A stretch of DNA of 64,000 nucleotides, taken from Hydrogenophilus sp. GTDB taxonomy: Bacteria; Pseudomonadota; Gammaproteobacteria; Burkholderiales; Thiobacillaceae. The stretch covers positions 40,869-104,868 of the forward strand of contig DYFK01000001.1 of assembly GCA_020725265.1 (NCBI GenBank). Direction: 5' to 3'. The stretch's first letter is position 1; the number at the start of each line of letters is the position of its first letter. Below the pieces are notes generated by a model. That model was not told the DNA's origin. It was given only the letters and a program-made list of their open reading frames with translations, and did no database searches. Below, piece after piece: positions 18,785 to 26,716 of this stretch. The position numbers and the translations under genes are program-made.

Positions 18785-20698
18785 TCATGTCCCCGGCACG
18801 AGGACCGGGGTGGTCACCCGCGCATCCGTCTCGGGAATCTCCAGCGTGAACCGGGTGCCCTCGCCCAGGCTGCTTTCCACCCGGATCTCGCCACCATGCA
18901 GTCGGACCACCTGATGCGCCAGATACAGGCCGAGCCCGAGGCCGCCGACGCCGGGCAGCGCGCGGGCGTTGTTGGCGCGATAGAAACGCTCGAACAGGCG
19001 ATCGCGCGCTTCCGGCGGGATGCCGATGCCGCGATCCTCGACCCGGATCGACAGGCCGTCGATGTCGCGCACGAGGCTCAGGTCGATCGCGCCGCCTTCG
19101 GGCGAATACTTGATGGCGTTGTCGAGCAGGTTGAGCACGGCCAGGCCGAGCCAGTGCGGATCGATGAGGATCGGCCGGTCGTCGGGCGCCCGCGAGATGC
19201 GCATGTCGTGCCGTTCATCCACCACCATCAGGTTGCGGATCTGTTCCGCCAGTTGCGAGGGCGCCACCGGCTGCCGGTCCAGCCGGATTTCGCCGGCGCG
19301 CAGGCTGTCTTCCGCGAGCGCGTTGTCGACCAGGGCGTTGAGCCGGGCCAGCGCGGTGCCGGCGCGTTGGAAGCGTGGCTTGAGCTCGGGCCGCTCGTCG
19401 ATGGTGCGCGCCTCGATGTTGGCCAGCGCGGCCTCGGCCACCGCCAGCGGCGTGCGCTGTTCGTGGGCGATCATGTGCAACAGGCCGCGCCGCACGCTCT
19501 CGCGCTCCTGGGCGATGACCAGCCGCTTCTTTTCCTCCTCGACCCGGAACAGGACGACGACGGCGGCGAACGGAACCTGGAAGAACATGGTCAGCGCCCA
19601 CAGATCGGTGGTCCAGAAATTGACCGGCAGCGCGCCGATGTTGCGCAACACCTGGAGCAGAACCGCGATCAGGCCGGGCAGGAACATCACCAGCATGAGC
19701 AGCGCGCGCGCGCGACGATACGGCAGCATCAGGAAGAACAGGATCGACAACAATCCCAGGATGGCCAGGGCGACCAGGAAGAACCAGGGCGCGAACAGCG
19801 GATAGAAGCCGAGCGCGGCGGCCAGCGCGGCGGCGAAGCTCAGCCCGGCCAGGGCGCGCAGCGTGATATCGAATCGCGGCAGATGCGCCGCCGGCTCCAG
19901 GTAGGAAAGCGCGAACAGGATCAACAGTGTCGATGCCAGCGCCGCCAGCACGCCGACCAGACTGTCGGCCAACCAGGGCGTATCCGGATAGATCAGGAGC
20001 TGGTCGTAGCCGTTGAGCGTGAACTGGAGCAGGCCGAACACCAGCAGATAGGCGGCGGCGACCACGAAAAACCGTTGCCGGATCCACACCGCGCACAGCA
20101 GGGTGATCAGCACGGCGGTGACCACCAGGCCCAGGAACAGACCATGCCGGGTGTTCTCCAGCGTGGTGCGCTCGGCGAAAGCGGCCGGCGTCATCAGGTC
20201 GACGGTCAGGGTCAGCGTGCTGGTGCTGCGCACGCGCAGGTAATGCACGCTCGGCGTGGTGTCGAGCACGAGCGGGAGCACGGTTTCCCGGGTGGCCAGG
20301 AAGCGCTCGTCGACGCGGACATGGTCGCCGGCGCCGCGTTCGCGATATCCTCCATGACCATCCGGTGAATACAGACGGATGTCGTCGATGAACGGCGGAC
20401 TCGCCACCAGCCACCAGTCCTCGCCGACATCCGGCGCGCGCGCCAGGGTCAGGCGCAGCCAGACGGCGTCGCGGCTGAAACCGAGCGAGAAGGTCCGGCC
20501 CAGCGGCTGGAATCCGGATTCACCGGCAACCTGTTCGACCGTCAGCCGTCCGGAAGGGTCGCGCAGGATTTCCACGCGCGGGATGATCGCCACCGAATCC
20601 CCGCTGGCGACCACCAGCGCCGCCGATGCCGTGATGGACTGGAACAGGCCCAAGGCCAGGAACACCGAAATTAGGTAACGAACGATGATGGATGCCAC
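18785..20698 (-). CDS. 7TMR-DISM-type sensor histidine kinase
   Basis: A 637-residue membrane kinase. In order: signal peptide (to about residue 27), a periplasmic 7TMR-DISM extracellular domain (about 40-170), seven membrane helices (about 185-395), then HisKA and HATPase domains. The phosphorylation motif is HEQRTPLAV (His412), with Gln where Leu or Phe is usual. N-box NLLDNAIKYSP, G1 DRGIGIP, F-box ERFYRA and G2 GGLGLGLYLA are intact. The best start is a GTG at 20698, which has no clear ribosome site and overlaps the divergent regulator's ATG at 20685 by 14 bp. DISM sensors often bind carbohydrates or other small ligands. The response regulator next door is the likely partner. Confidence 0.9.
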   Translation of the reverse strand: MASIIVRYLISVFLALGLFQSITASAALVVASGDSVAIIPRVEILRDPSGRLTVEQVAGESGFQPLGRTFSLGFSRDAVWLRLTLARAPDVGEDWWLVASPPFIDDIRLYSPDGHGGYRERGAGDHVRVDERFLATRETVLPLVLDTTPSVHYLRVRSTSTLTLTVDLMTPAAFAERTTLENTRHGLFLGLVVTAVLITLLCAVWIRQRFFVVAAAYLLVFGLLQFTLNGYDQLLIYPDTPWLADSLVGVLAALASTLLILFALSYLEPAAHLPRFDITLRALAGLSFAAALAAALGFYPLFAPWFFLVALAILGLLSILFFLMLPYRRARALLMLVMFLPGLIAVLLQVLRNIGALPVNFWTTDLWALTMFFQVPFAAVVVLFRVEEEKKRLVIAQERESVRRGLLHMIAHEQRTPLAVAEAALANIEARTIDERPELKPRFQRAGTALARLNALVDNALAEDSLRAGEIRLDRQPVAPSQLAEQIRNLMVVDERHDMRISRAPDDRPILIDPHWLGLAVLNLLDNAIKYSPEGGAIDLSLVRDIDGLSIRVEDRGIGIPPEARDRLFERFYRANNARALPGVGGLGLGLYLAHQVVRLHGGEIRVESSLGEGTRFTLEIPETDARVTTPVLVPGT

Positions 20699-21374
20699 GC
20701 GAATTCTGGTGATCGAGGATGCCCACGATCTGCTTGAGGAGACGGTCGATTATCTGCGCTTCCACGGTTTCGATGCGCACGGAGCGGACTCCGTCAGGGC
20801 AATGACCGCCCGCCTGGAAAGGGAGCCCTGGCACGTGCTGGTGCTCGATCTGGGATTGCCCGATGGCGACGGCCTGGCCGCCGCCCGCGAGATTCGCGCG
20901 CGCCGTGGCCTGGAGCTCGGCATCGTCATGACCACGGCGCGCGGCCAGGTCGAGGACCGGGTCGCCGGCGTCGAGGCTGGCGCCGACAGCTATCTGGTGA
21001 AACCGGTGAACCCGCGCGAACTGCGCGCGGTGGTCGAACGTCTGGCGGCGCGCGTCGCCCCGGCCCGGAACAAGGGCGGAACGCCGGTCTGGCAACTCGA
21101 CACCGCCACGCTGACCCTGTCCTGCCCGGGCGGCGCCACGGTCGCCCTGACCGGGGCCGAATCCCGCCTGCTCGCGCGTCTGCTGCGCACGCCCGGCGAA
21201 CCGGTGGCGCGCAACCTGCTGTGTCAGAGTCTGGCGCCCGGCGGCGCGCCGGAAGACACGCGCCGGCTGGACAGTCTGGTCAGCCGGCTGCGGACCAAGG
21301 TCGAACAGGAAACCGGCCATGCCCTGCCGGTGCACACCTTCCGCAACCTGGGCTACGCCTTCCTGACCGGCTGA
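20685..21374 (+). CDS. OmpR-family two-component response regulator
   Basis: A 229-residue regulator: receiver domain with the acidic pocket Glu11-Asp12, phospho-acceptor Asp55 (VLDLGLPDGDG), TTARG switch region and LVKPVNP lysine. A C-terminal winged-helix DNA-binding domain follows (VALTGAESRLLARLLRTPGE, RLDSLVSRLRTKVEQETG, RNLGYAF). Its ATG at 20685, or 20688, lies inside the start region of the divergent kinase. The targets are unknown; the adjacent IPTL-CTERM gene is a candidate only because of position. Confidence 0.93.
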   Translation: MMDATRILVIEDAHDLLEETVDYLRFHGFDAHGADSVRAMTARLEREPWHVLVLDLGLPDGDGLAAAREIRARRGLELGIVMTTARGQVEDRVAGVEAGADSYLVKPVNPRELRAVVERLAARVAPARNKGGTPVWQLDTATLTLSCPGGATVALTGAESRLLARLLRTPGEPVARNLLCQSLAPGGAPEDTRRLDSLVSRLRTKVEQETGHALPVHTFRNLGYAFLTG

Positions 21375-21387
21375 ACCGGCACCGCGC

Positions 21388-22761
21388 TCAGGCCGTGCGC
21401 GAATAGCGCGGCTGGTTGTCGGCCGCCGGCTGGCGCAGGTAAGCGTCGAACACCATGGCGATGTTGCGCAGGAACAGCCGGCCGAGATCGGTGACGACGA
21501 TGCGCCGGCCATCCATGCGGACCAGACCATCGTCCGCCAGTGGCGGCAGATCGGCCAGACCGTCGGCGAACTTGCCGGCGAAATCGACGCCGAATTCACG
21601 CCCGAACGCCTCCATGTCCAGTTCCAGATCGCACATCAGCCGGGTGATCAGTTCGCGCCGGATCTGGTCCTCGGCGGTCAGGCGCAGGCCGCGTTCGACC
21701 GGCAGCCGGCCAGCGGCGACCAGCTCCTGGTAGCGCTTCAGGTTCTTCTCGTTCTGCATGTAGACATCGCGCGTCTGGCTGATGCTGGACGCGCCGAAGG
21801 CGAGGATGTCGCAATGCTTGTGCGTGGTGTAGCCCTGGAAATTGCGCCACAGGGTCTTGCCGCGCTGGGCGCGCACCAGCTCGTCCTCCGGCTTGGCGTA
21901 ATGGTCCATGCCGATGTTCAGATAGCCGGCCGCCGCCAGGCGTTCGTGGATCAGCTGTTGCAGGTCGAGGCGGACCGCGAAGCTGGGCAGCGCATCCTCG
22001 TCGATCAGTTTCTGGTGCTTCTTCATCCAGGGCACGTGCGCGTAGGCGAAGATCGCGAACCGGTCCGGCGCCCATTCCAGCACCCGGTCGAGCGTGCGCG
22101 CGAAGCTGGTGGTGTTCTGATGCGGCAGACCGACGATCAGATCCATGTTGATGCTGTCGAAGCCAAGCTCGCGCGCCCAGCCATGCACCTGGGCGATGAG
22201 CGCCTCCGGCTGCACCCGGTTGACCGCCTTCTGAACCCGGTCGTCGAGATCCTGGACGCCGAGCGACAGCCGGTTGAAGCCGGATTCGCGCAATGCCGCC
22301 AGATGCTCGCGGCTAAGCTCGCGCGGGTCCGCCTCGCACCCCATCTCGGCATCCGGCGCGATGTCGAAACGGGCGCGGATCATGGCCATCAGCCGACGGA
22401 TGTCGTCCGGCTTCAGATAGGTCGGCGTGCCGCCGCCCCAGTGCAACTGCCGGACCTTGCGGCCGGGATCGACCCGTGCCGCCACCTGACCCATCTCCCG
22501 CTCCAGATGATCGAGATAGCGGGTCGCCTTGTCGTATTCGCCGGTGGCGACCATGTTGCAGCCGCAGTAGTAGCAGAGCGTGTCGCAGAACGGGATGTGC
22601 GCGTACAGCGACAGGCCGCGCGCCGGATCCTGGGATTCGTCCAGCTCGCGCGCCCAGTCCGCCTCGGTGAAACCGGTATGGAAATAAGGCGCGGTCGGGT
22701 ACGAGGTGTAGCGCGGACCGGGCTTGCTGTATTTCTCCAGGAGGGCGGTGAATGCGGACAT
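21388..22761 (-). CDS. hemN: Oxygen-independent coproporphyrinogen III oxidase HemN
   Basis: A radical-SAM enzyme that decarboxylates coproporphyrinogen III in anaerobic haem synthesis. The 457-residue protein matches the HemN family in length. It starts in the usual way (YSKPGPRYTSYPTAPYF), which sets the ATG at 22761. It has the cluster motif CDTLCYYCGC (Cys59, 63, 66, plus Cys68), the SAM region LHWGGGTPTYL, and DLIVGLPHQ. The C-terminal winged HemN domain is present. It is convergent with the response regulator gene, 13 bp apart. Its presence suggests at least microaerobic or anaerobic growth. Confidence 0.95.
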   Translation of the reverse strand: MSAFTALLEKYSKPGPRYTSYPTAPYFHTGFTEADWARELDESQDPARGLSLYAHIPFCDTLCYYCGCNMVATGEYDKATRYLDHLEREMGQVAARVDPGRKVRQLHWGGGTPTYLKPDDIRRLMAMIRARFDIAPDAEMGCEADPRELSREHLAALRESGFNRLSLGVQDLDDRVQKAVNRVQPEALIAQVHGWARELGFDSINMDLIVGLPHQNTTSFARTLDRVLEWAPDRFAIFAYAHVPWMKKHQKLIDEDALPSFAVRLDLQQLIHERLAAAGYLNIGMDHYAKPEDELVRAQRGKTLWRNFQGYTTHKHCDILAFGASSISQTRDVYMQNEKNLKRYQELVAAGRLPVERGLRLTAEDQIRRELITRLMCDLELDMEAFGREFGVDFAGKFADGLADLPPLADDGLVRMDGRRIVVTDLGRLFLRNIAMVFDAYLRQPAADNQPRYSRTA

Positions 22762-22994
22762 GGTCGGCGTGGGTTCGGATGCGGGGAAGCGGCTGATTGT
22801 AGGCGGCGCGGACCGGCCCGGAAAGGCCGCGCGCGCCGTCGACTTGATCTCGGACAGGCCGGGGCGGGCGGAATTCCCGGAACGCGCCAGATCCTCGCGG
22901 CCACCGGCATTCACCATTTCTTCACGAGCGCGTAACACCCCGGCAACGGCGTCTCCTTACCTTTGCCACGACACCGCAAAGGAAAGGACACGCC

Positions 22995-23750
22995 ATGCTT
23001 CAGGAACGCATCGCCCGGCAAAACCCGGCCAGGCCGCATTTTCTGGTGAGCTTCGCGCGCCATCAGGATGAGGTGCGCGAGGCCCAGCGCCTGCGCTGGA
23101 AAATCTTCGCCGAGGAAATGGGCGCGCGCCTGAACTCACCGGAGCCAGGGCTGGACATCGATCTCTACGATCCCTATTGCGAGCATCTGCTGGTGCGCGA
23201 TCCCGGCACCGGCGAGGTGGTCGGCACCTACCGCATTCTGTCGCCGGAGGCCGCGCGCCGGGTCGGCAGCTATTACTCCGAAACCGAATTCGACCTGACC
23301 CGCCTCCAGCACCTGCGCGGCCGCATGGTCGAACTGGGTCGCTCCTGCGTGCATGCCGACTATCGCGGCGGCGGCGTCATCACCCAGCTCTGGGCGGGCC
23401 TGGCCGAATACATGCTGCGCGGCAACCACGAATACCTGATCGGCTGCGCCAGCATCGGCATGGCCGACGGCGGCCACAACGCCGCCGGCATCTGGCATGC
23501 CGCGCGCGAAAAACACATGGCGCCGATCGAATGGCGCGTGTTCCCGCGCTGTCCGTTGCCGCTCGACGCGCTGGCAAGCAGCGCCGCGCCGGTGCTGCCG
23601 CCGCTGATCAAGGGTTATCTGCGTCTGGGCGCCTACGTCTGCGGCGAGCCGGCCTGGGATCCGGACTTCAACACCGCCGACCTGCCGATCATGTTGCCGC
23701 TGAAGAACCTGAACCCGGCTTACGCCCGTCACTTCCTCAAGCAGGCGTGA
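22995..23750 (+). CDS. olsB: GNAT-fold N-acyltransferase, OlsB-like
   Basis: A 251-residue acyltransferase of the GNAT-related family that includes L-ornithine N(alpha)-acyltransferase OlsB. Typical features are EVREAQRLRWKIFAEEMGA, DLYDPYCEHLLVRD, VVGTYRIL, LGRSCVHADYRGGGVI and LIGCASIGMAD. OlsB attaches a 3-hydroxy fatty acid to ornithine to give lyso-ornithine lipid. A PlsC-type acyltransferase starts 47 bp downstream on the same strand. This matches olsB-olsA and strengthens the call. Related family members act on other amines, so the substrate is inferred. AAAGGA precedes the ATG. Confidence 0.85.
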   Translation: MLQERIARQNPARPHFLVSFARHQDEVREAQRLRWKIFAEEMGARLNSPEPGLDIDLYDPYCEHLLVRDPGTGEVVGTYRILSPEAARRVGSYYSETEFDLTRLQHLRGRMVELGRSCVHADYRGGGVITQLWAGLAEYMLRGNHEYLIGCASIGMADGGHNAAGIWHAAREKHMAPIEWRVFPRCPLPLDALASSAAPVLPPLIKGYLRLGAYVCGEPAWDPDFNTADLPIMLPLKNLNPAYARHFLKQA

Positions 23751-23797
23751 ACGCGCCCGGCCGGGAGGCCGTCGCGAGCCGGCGCTACAATGCGCCG

Positions 23798-24523
23798 ATG
23801 CTGTCGCCGACCCTGAAACTGCTGCGCATGGCCGGCCATCTGCTGGTCGGCGCGCTCACCGTGCTGCTGGTGTTTCCGCGCCTGGACCGGGCCGCGCGCG
23901 GGCGCCGGGTGAGCGTCTGGGCGGCCGGCTTCATGAAGGCGCTAGGCGTCGAGGTGGTGGTACGCGGCCCGTTGCCGCCACATGGCGCCGGCGGCGGCCT
24001 GATCGCCGCCAACCACGTATCCTGGCTCGACATCCATCTGCTCCACAGCGTGCTGCCGGCGCGCTTCATCTCCAAGGCGGAAGTGCGTGGCTGGCCGCTG
24101 TTCGGCTGGCTGGCGGAAGCCGCCGGCACGGTGTTCCTGGCGCGCGAGCAGAAGGCCGACGTCCTGCGCGTCAACCAGATCATGGCCGACCACCTGCGCG
24201 ACGGCGACTGTCTGGCCCTGTTCCCGGAAGGCACCACCTCGGACGGTAGCGGCCTGCTGCCGTTCTATCCGTCGCTGTTCCAGCCCGCCGTCGAGGCCGG
24301 CGCGCCGGTCTGGCCGGTCCGCGTCCGTTATCTCGACGGGGATGGCCGGACCTGCGTCGACGCCGCCTATTACAACGACATCAGCCTGGGCCAGTCGGTC
24401 ATGAAGATTCTGCGCCTGAACGGCCTGCGCGCCGAGCTGCGCTTCTTGCCACCGATCGACACCGCCGGCATGAGCCGGCGCGAACTGGCGAAGGCGGTGG
24501 AAGACGCGATCCGGAACGCCTGA
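23798..24523 (+). CDS. olsA: 1-acyl-glycerol-3-phosphate/lyso-ornithine lipid acyltransferase (PlsC family), OlsA-like
   Basis: A 241-residue membrane-associated acyltransferase with the HX4D catalytic motif NHVSWLD (His73, Asp78) and the substrate motif FPEGTT (142-147). An N-terminal membrane helix is visible. I chose the ATG at 23798 because it starts the family-like sequence; the same frame is open far upstream through the olsB-like gene. Directly after an OlsB-like gene, the likely job is O-acylation of lyso-ornithine lipid. Ordinary phosphatidic-acid synthesis is the alternative. Confidence 0.87.
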   Translation: MLSPTLKLLRMAGHLLVGALTVLLVFPRLDRAARGRRVSVWAAGFMKALGVEVVVRGPLPPHGAGGGLIAANHVSWLDIHLLHSVLPARFISKAEVRGWPLFGWLAEAAGTVFLAREQKADVLRVNQIMADHLRDGDCLALFPEGTTSDGSGLLPFYPSLFQPAVEAGAPVWPVRVRYLDGDGRTCVDAAYYNDISLGQSVMKILRLNGLRAELRFLPPIDTAGMSRRELAKAVEDAIRNA

Positions 24524-24588
24524 CATGAAACAGCCCCGCCCAGAGTCGCCGCCTTCGGAGCGGCCGCGTGGAGCCGAGCGGTGGCCGT

Positions 24589-25407
24589 TCAGCCCGGCTT
24601 GCGCGCTCCCGGGCAACGCACCTGGAAGCAGCGTTCGTCCTCCAGTCTGAACGCGGTCAGCGCGCCGCCCCACAGACAGCCGGTATCGAGCGCGACCACA
24701 TCCTCGCGCAGCAGCAGGCCGAGCGTCGACCAATGGCCGAACAGGATGCGCGCGTCGGTGCTGGCGCGGCCGGGATGATCGAACCACGGCAGCAGTCCGG
24801 CGGGCGCGTGGTCGAGTCCGAGCTTGTGCTGATAATCCAGACTGCCGTCGACATGCAGGTAACGGGTACGGGTCAGGACGTTGGCGATGACGCGCAAACG
24901 ATCCTGGCCAACCAGATCGTCGCGCCAGCGGCGCGGTTCGTTGCCGTACATGTGACGCAGGAAGCCACGCCAGTCCGGCCCGCGCAACGCCGCCTCCAGT
25001 TCGCCAGCCAGCGCCTGGGCGCGCTCGGCGCTCCATTCCGGCGCCAGGCCGGCATGCACCATCAGCCAGTCACCCGACCGATGCAGCATCGGCCGGTGAC
25101 GCAGCCAGTCGAGCAGCTCGGCGCGGTCGCCGGCGGCCAGGATCATGTCCAGCGTGTCCTTGCGGTGCGCCGGCACGCCACCCTCGGCCACCGCCAGCAA
25201 ATGCAGATCGTGGTTGCCGAGCACCGCGACCACGGCGTGGTCATGCGCCACGCACCAGCGCAGCACGGCCAGCGAGTTCTCGCCGCGATTGACCAGATCG
25301 CCGGTGATCCAGACCCGGTCGCGCGCCGGATCGAAGCCGACCTGGTCGAGCAGTTCCAGGAAAGCGTCGAAGCAGCCCTGGATGTCGCCGATCACGTAGG
25401 TGCTCAC
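24589..25407 (-). CDS. apaH: Bis(5'-nucleosyl)-tetraphosphatase, symmetrical, ApaH
   Basis: ApaH hydrolyses Ap4A to two ADP and can remove Np4 caps from RNA. The 272-residue protein carries the metallophosphatase motifs GDIQGC (7-12), ITGDLVNRG (GD at 36-37) and GNHDLHL (64-70), plus HAGLAPEW and FGHWSTLG. The start is a GTG at 25407; it overlaps the ttcA-like stop as GTGA, which argues for translational coupling. It is the last gene of the cutA–dsbD–tlpA–ttcA–apaH operon. Confidence 0.95.
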   Translation of the reverse strand: MSTYVIGDIQGCFDAFLELLDQVGFDPARDRVWITGDLVNRGENSLAVLRWCVAHDHAVVAVLGNHDLHLLAVAEGGVPAHRKDTLDMILAAGDRAELLDWLRHRPMLHRSGDWLMVHAGLAPEWSAERAQALAGELEAALRGPDWRGFLRHMYGNEPRRWRDDLVGQDRLRVIANVLTRTRYLHVDGSLDYQHKLGLDHAPAGLLPWFDHPGRASTDARILFGHWSTLGLLLREDVVALDTGCLWGGALTAFRLEDERCFQVRCPGARKPG

Positions 25408-26174
25408 GCCCCGGCCTCCGACTCCTCGCGCGGCGCCGCGTCCTGCAACGTCATCAGCGGTTTCATCGCCGCCAGCAGATTGGCGAACAGGGTCGGGTGC
25501 GCCTTTTCCTGTTCGGCCAGCAACGCCTTCATCTGGAAGCGTTGCATGGGCATGGAAAAACAGGCCGGGCAGTTCTCGAAGATCACCGGCAGTCCCGCGC
25601 TGACGGCGAAATCCCGGGTCTGGCGTTCGCGCGCGTAGATCAGCGGCCGGATCACGCGGACGTCGCCGGCATCGTTCAGGTAATGCGCCTGCATGGTGCG
25701 CAGCTTGCCACCGAAGAACGCGCTCATCAGGAAGCTTTCGGCGAGATCGTCCAGATGCTGGGCCAGCGCCAGCACGTTGCAGCCCTGCTCGCGCGCGATC
25801 CGGTACAGGATGCCGCGGCGCATGCGCGAGCAGTAGGCGCAGAAGGAGTCGCCCTTCATGTGCTCGGCGGCGGATTCGACGATCGGCTGCGATTCTTGGA
25901 AGTAGGGCACGCCCAGCGCCGCCATGTAGGCCTTGAGTGGCGAGGGATCGTATTCCGGCGATTGCGGATCGACCGTGCAGGCGGCCAGCTCGAAGCGCAC
26001 CGGCGCGCGCTGGCGCAGGTGCAGCAGGACGTGCAACAGGGTCAGGCTGTCCTTGCCGCCGGACAGACCGAGCAGGATGCGATCGCCGTCGCGGATCATG
26101 GCGTGGTCGCCGATGGCGCGACCGGCGGCGGTGAGCAGCGCGCGCGAGGGCCGGACCGGGACGGCGCCGGTCAT
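25404..26174 (-). CDS. TtcA-family tRNA 2-thiocytidine synthetase-like PP-loop ATPase
   Basis: A 256-residue PP-loop ATPase. The ATP motif is LSGGKDSL (38-43 core). A first CxxC is FCAYCSRMRRGILYR (Cys112, Cys115) and a second is ENCPAC (Cys202, Cys205). The CxxC with SRxRRGILYR is typical for TtcA, which thiolates cytidine 32 of tRNAs with a 4Fe-4S cluster. The protein is shorter than E. coli TtcA (311 residues), and the second cysteine region is CPAC followed by FSMPMQR instead of the usual LCGSQPN. It is a divergent subfamily member, so I leave the symbol blank. Its ATG overlaps the stop of the tlpA-like gene as ATGA. Confidence 0.85.
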   Translation of the reverse strand: MTGAVPVRPSRALLTAAGRAIGDHAMIRDGDRILLGLSGGKDSLTLLHVLLHLRQRAPVRFELAACTVDPQSPEYDPSPLKAYMAALGVPYFQESQPIVESAAEHMKGDSFCAYCSRMRRGILYRIAREQGCNVLALAQHLDDLAESFLMSAFFGGKLRTMQAHYLNDAGDVRVIRPLIYARERQTRDFAVSAGLPVIFENCPACFSMPMQRFQMKALLAEQEKAHPTLFANLLAAMKPLMTLQDAAPREESEAGA

Positions 26175-26716
26175 GGCCGCAACAGGGGCGCCACCAGCGC
26201 CTCCAGGCGAGACTCGTCGACGGCGCCACTCAGGCTGGCGACGGCGACGCCGGCGCGGTCGAACACCACGGTGTAGGGCAGGCCGCCGAGCCGGTTGCCA
26301 GCCTGCCGGGACAGGGCCGCGCCCTCCGGTCCGCCCAGCAGATTGGGATAGTTCATGTCGTTTTCCTCGGCGAAGGCGGCGACCTTTTCGGGCGCGTCGA
26401 GCGCGACGCCGACGAATTGCAGGCCGGCTTCGCCCAGTCGCGTCTGCATGCGCGTGAAGCCTGGAATTTCCTCGCGGCAGGGCGGACACCAGGGCGCCCA
26501 GAAGTTGAGCACGACGACCTTGCCGCGCCATTGCGCCAGCGCCTGCCCGCGACCATCCAGGTCGGGCAGGCGCGCGCGCCAGACCGCGTCGGCGTCGACG
26601 CCGGCCACGGCCGTCGGCGCCGGCGCGGCCGGCATCAGGACATGGCGCGCCACCACGCCGGCCGCGCCGAACAGCAACAGCCCGATGGCGACCAACGACA
26701 GCCGGCGTATGGTCAA
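26171..26716 (-). CDS. TlpA/ResA-family thioredoxin-like protein
   Basis: A 181-residue membrane-anchored periplasmic thiol reductase. One N-terminal helix (about 5-27) is followed by an AhpC/TSA-type thioredoxin fold with the active site WAPWCPPC (Cys77, Cys80), the NFWAPWC approach and a cis-Pro loop GGLPYTVVFD. Such proteins use electrons from DsbD to reduce periplasmic disulfides, often for cytochrome c assembly. Its start overlaps the dsbD stop as ATGA. Placement directly after dsbD supports that DsbD is its electron donor. Confidence 0.92.
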   Translation of the reverse strand: MTIRRLSLVAIGLLLFGAAGVVARHVLMPAAPAPTAVAGVDADAVWRARLPDLDGRGQALAQWRGKVVVLNFWAPWCPPCREEIPGFTRMQTRLGEAGLQFVGVALDAPEKVAAFAEENDMNYPNLLGGPEGAALSRQAGNRLGGLPYTVVFDRAGVAVASLSGAVDESRLEALVAPLLRP

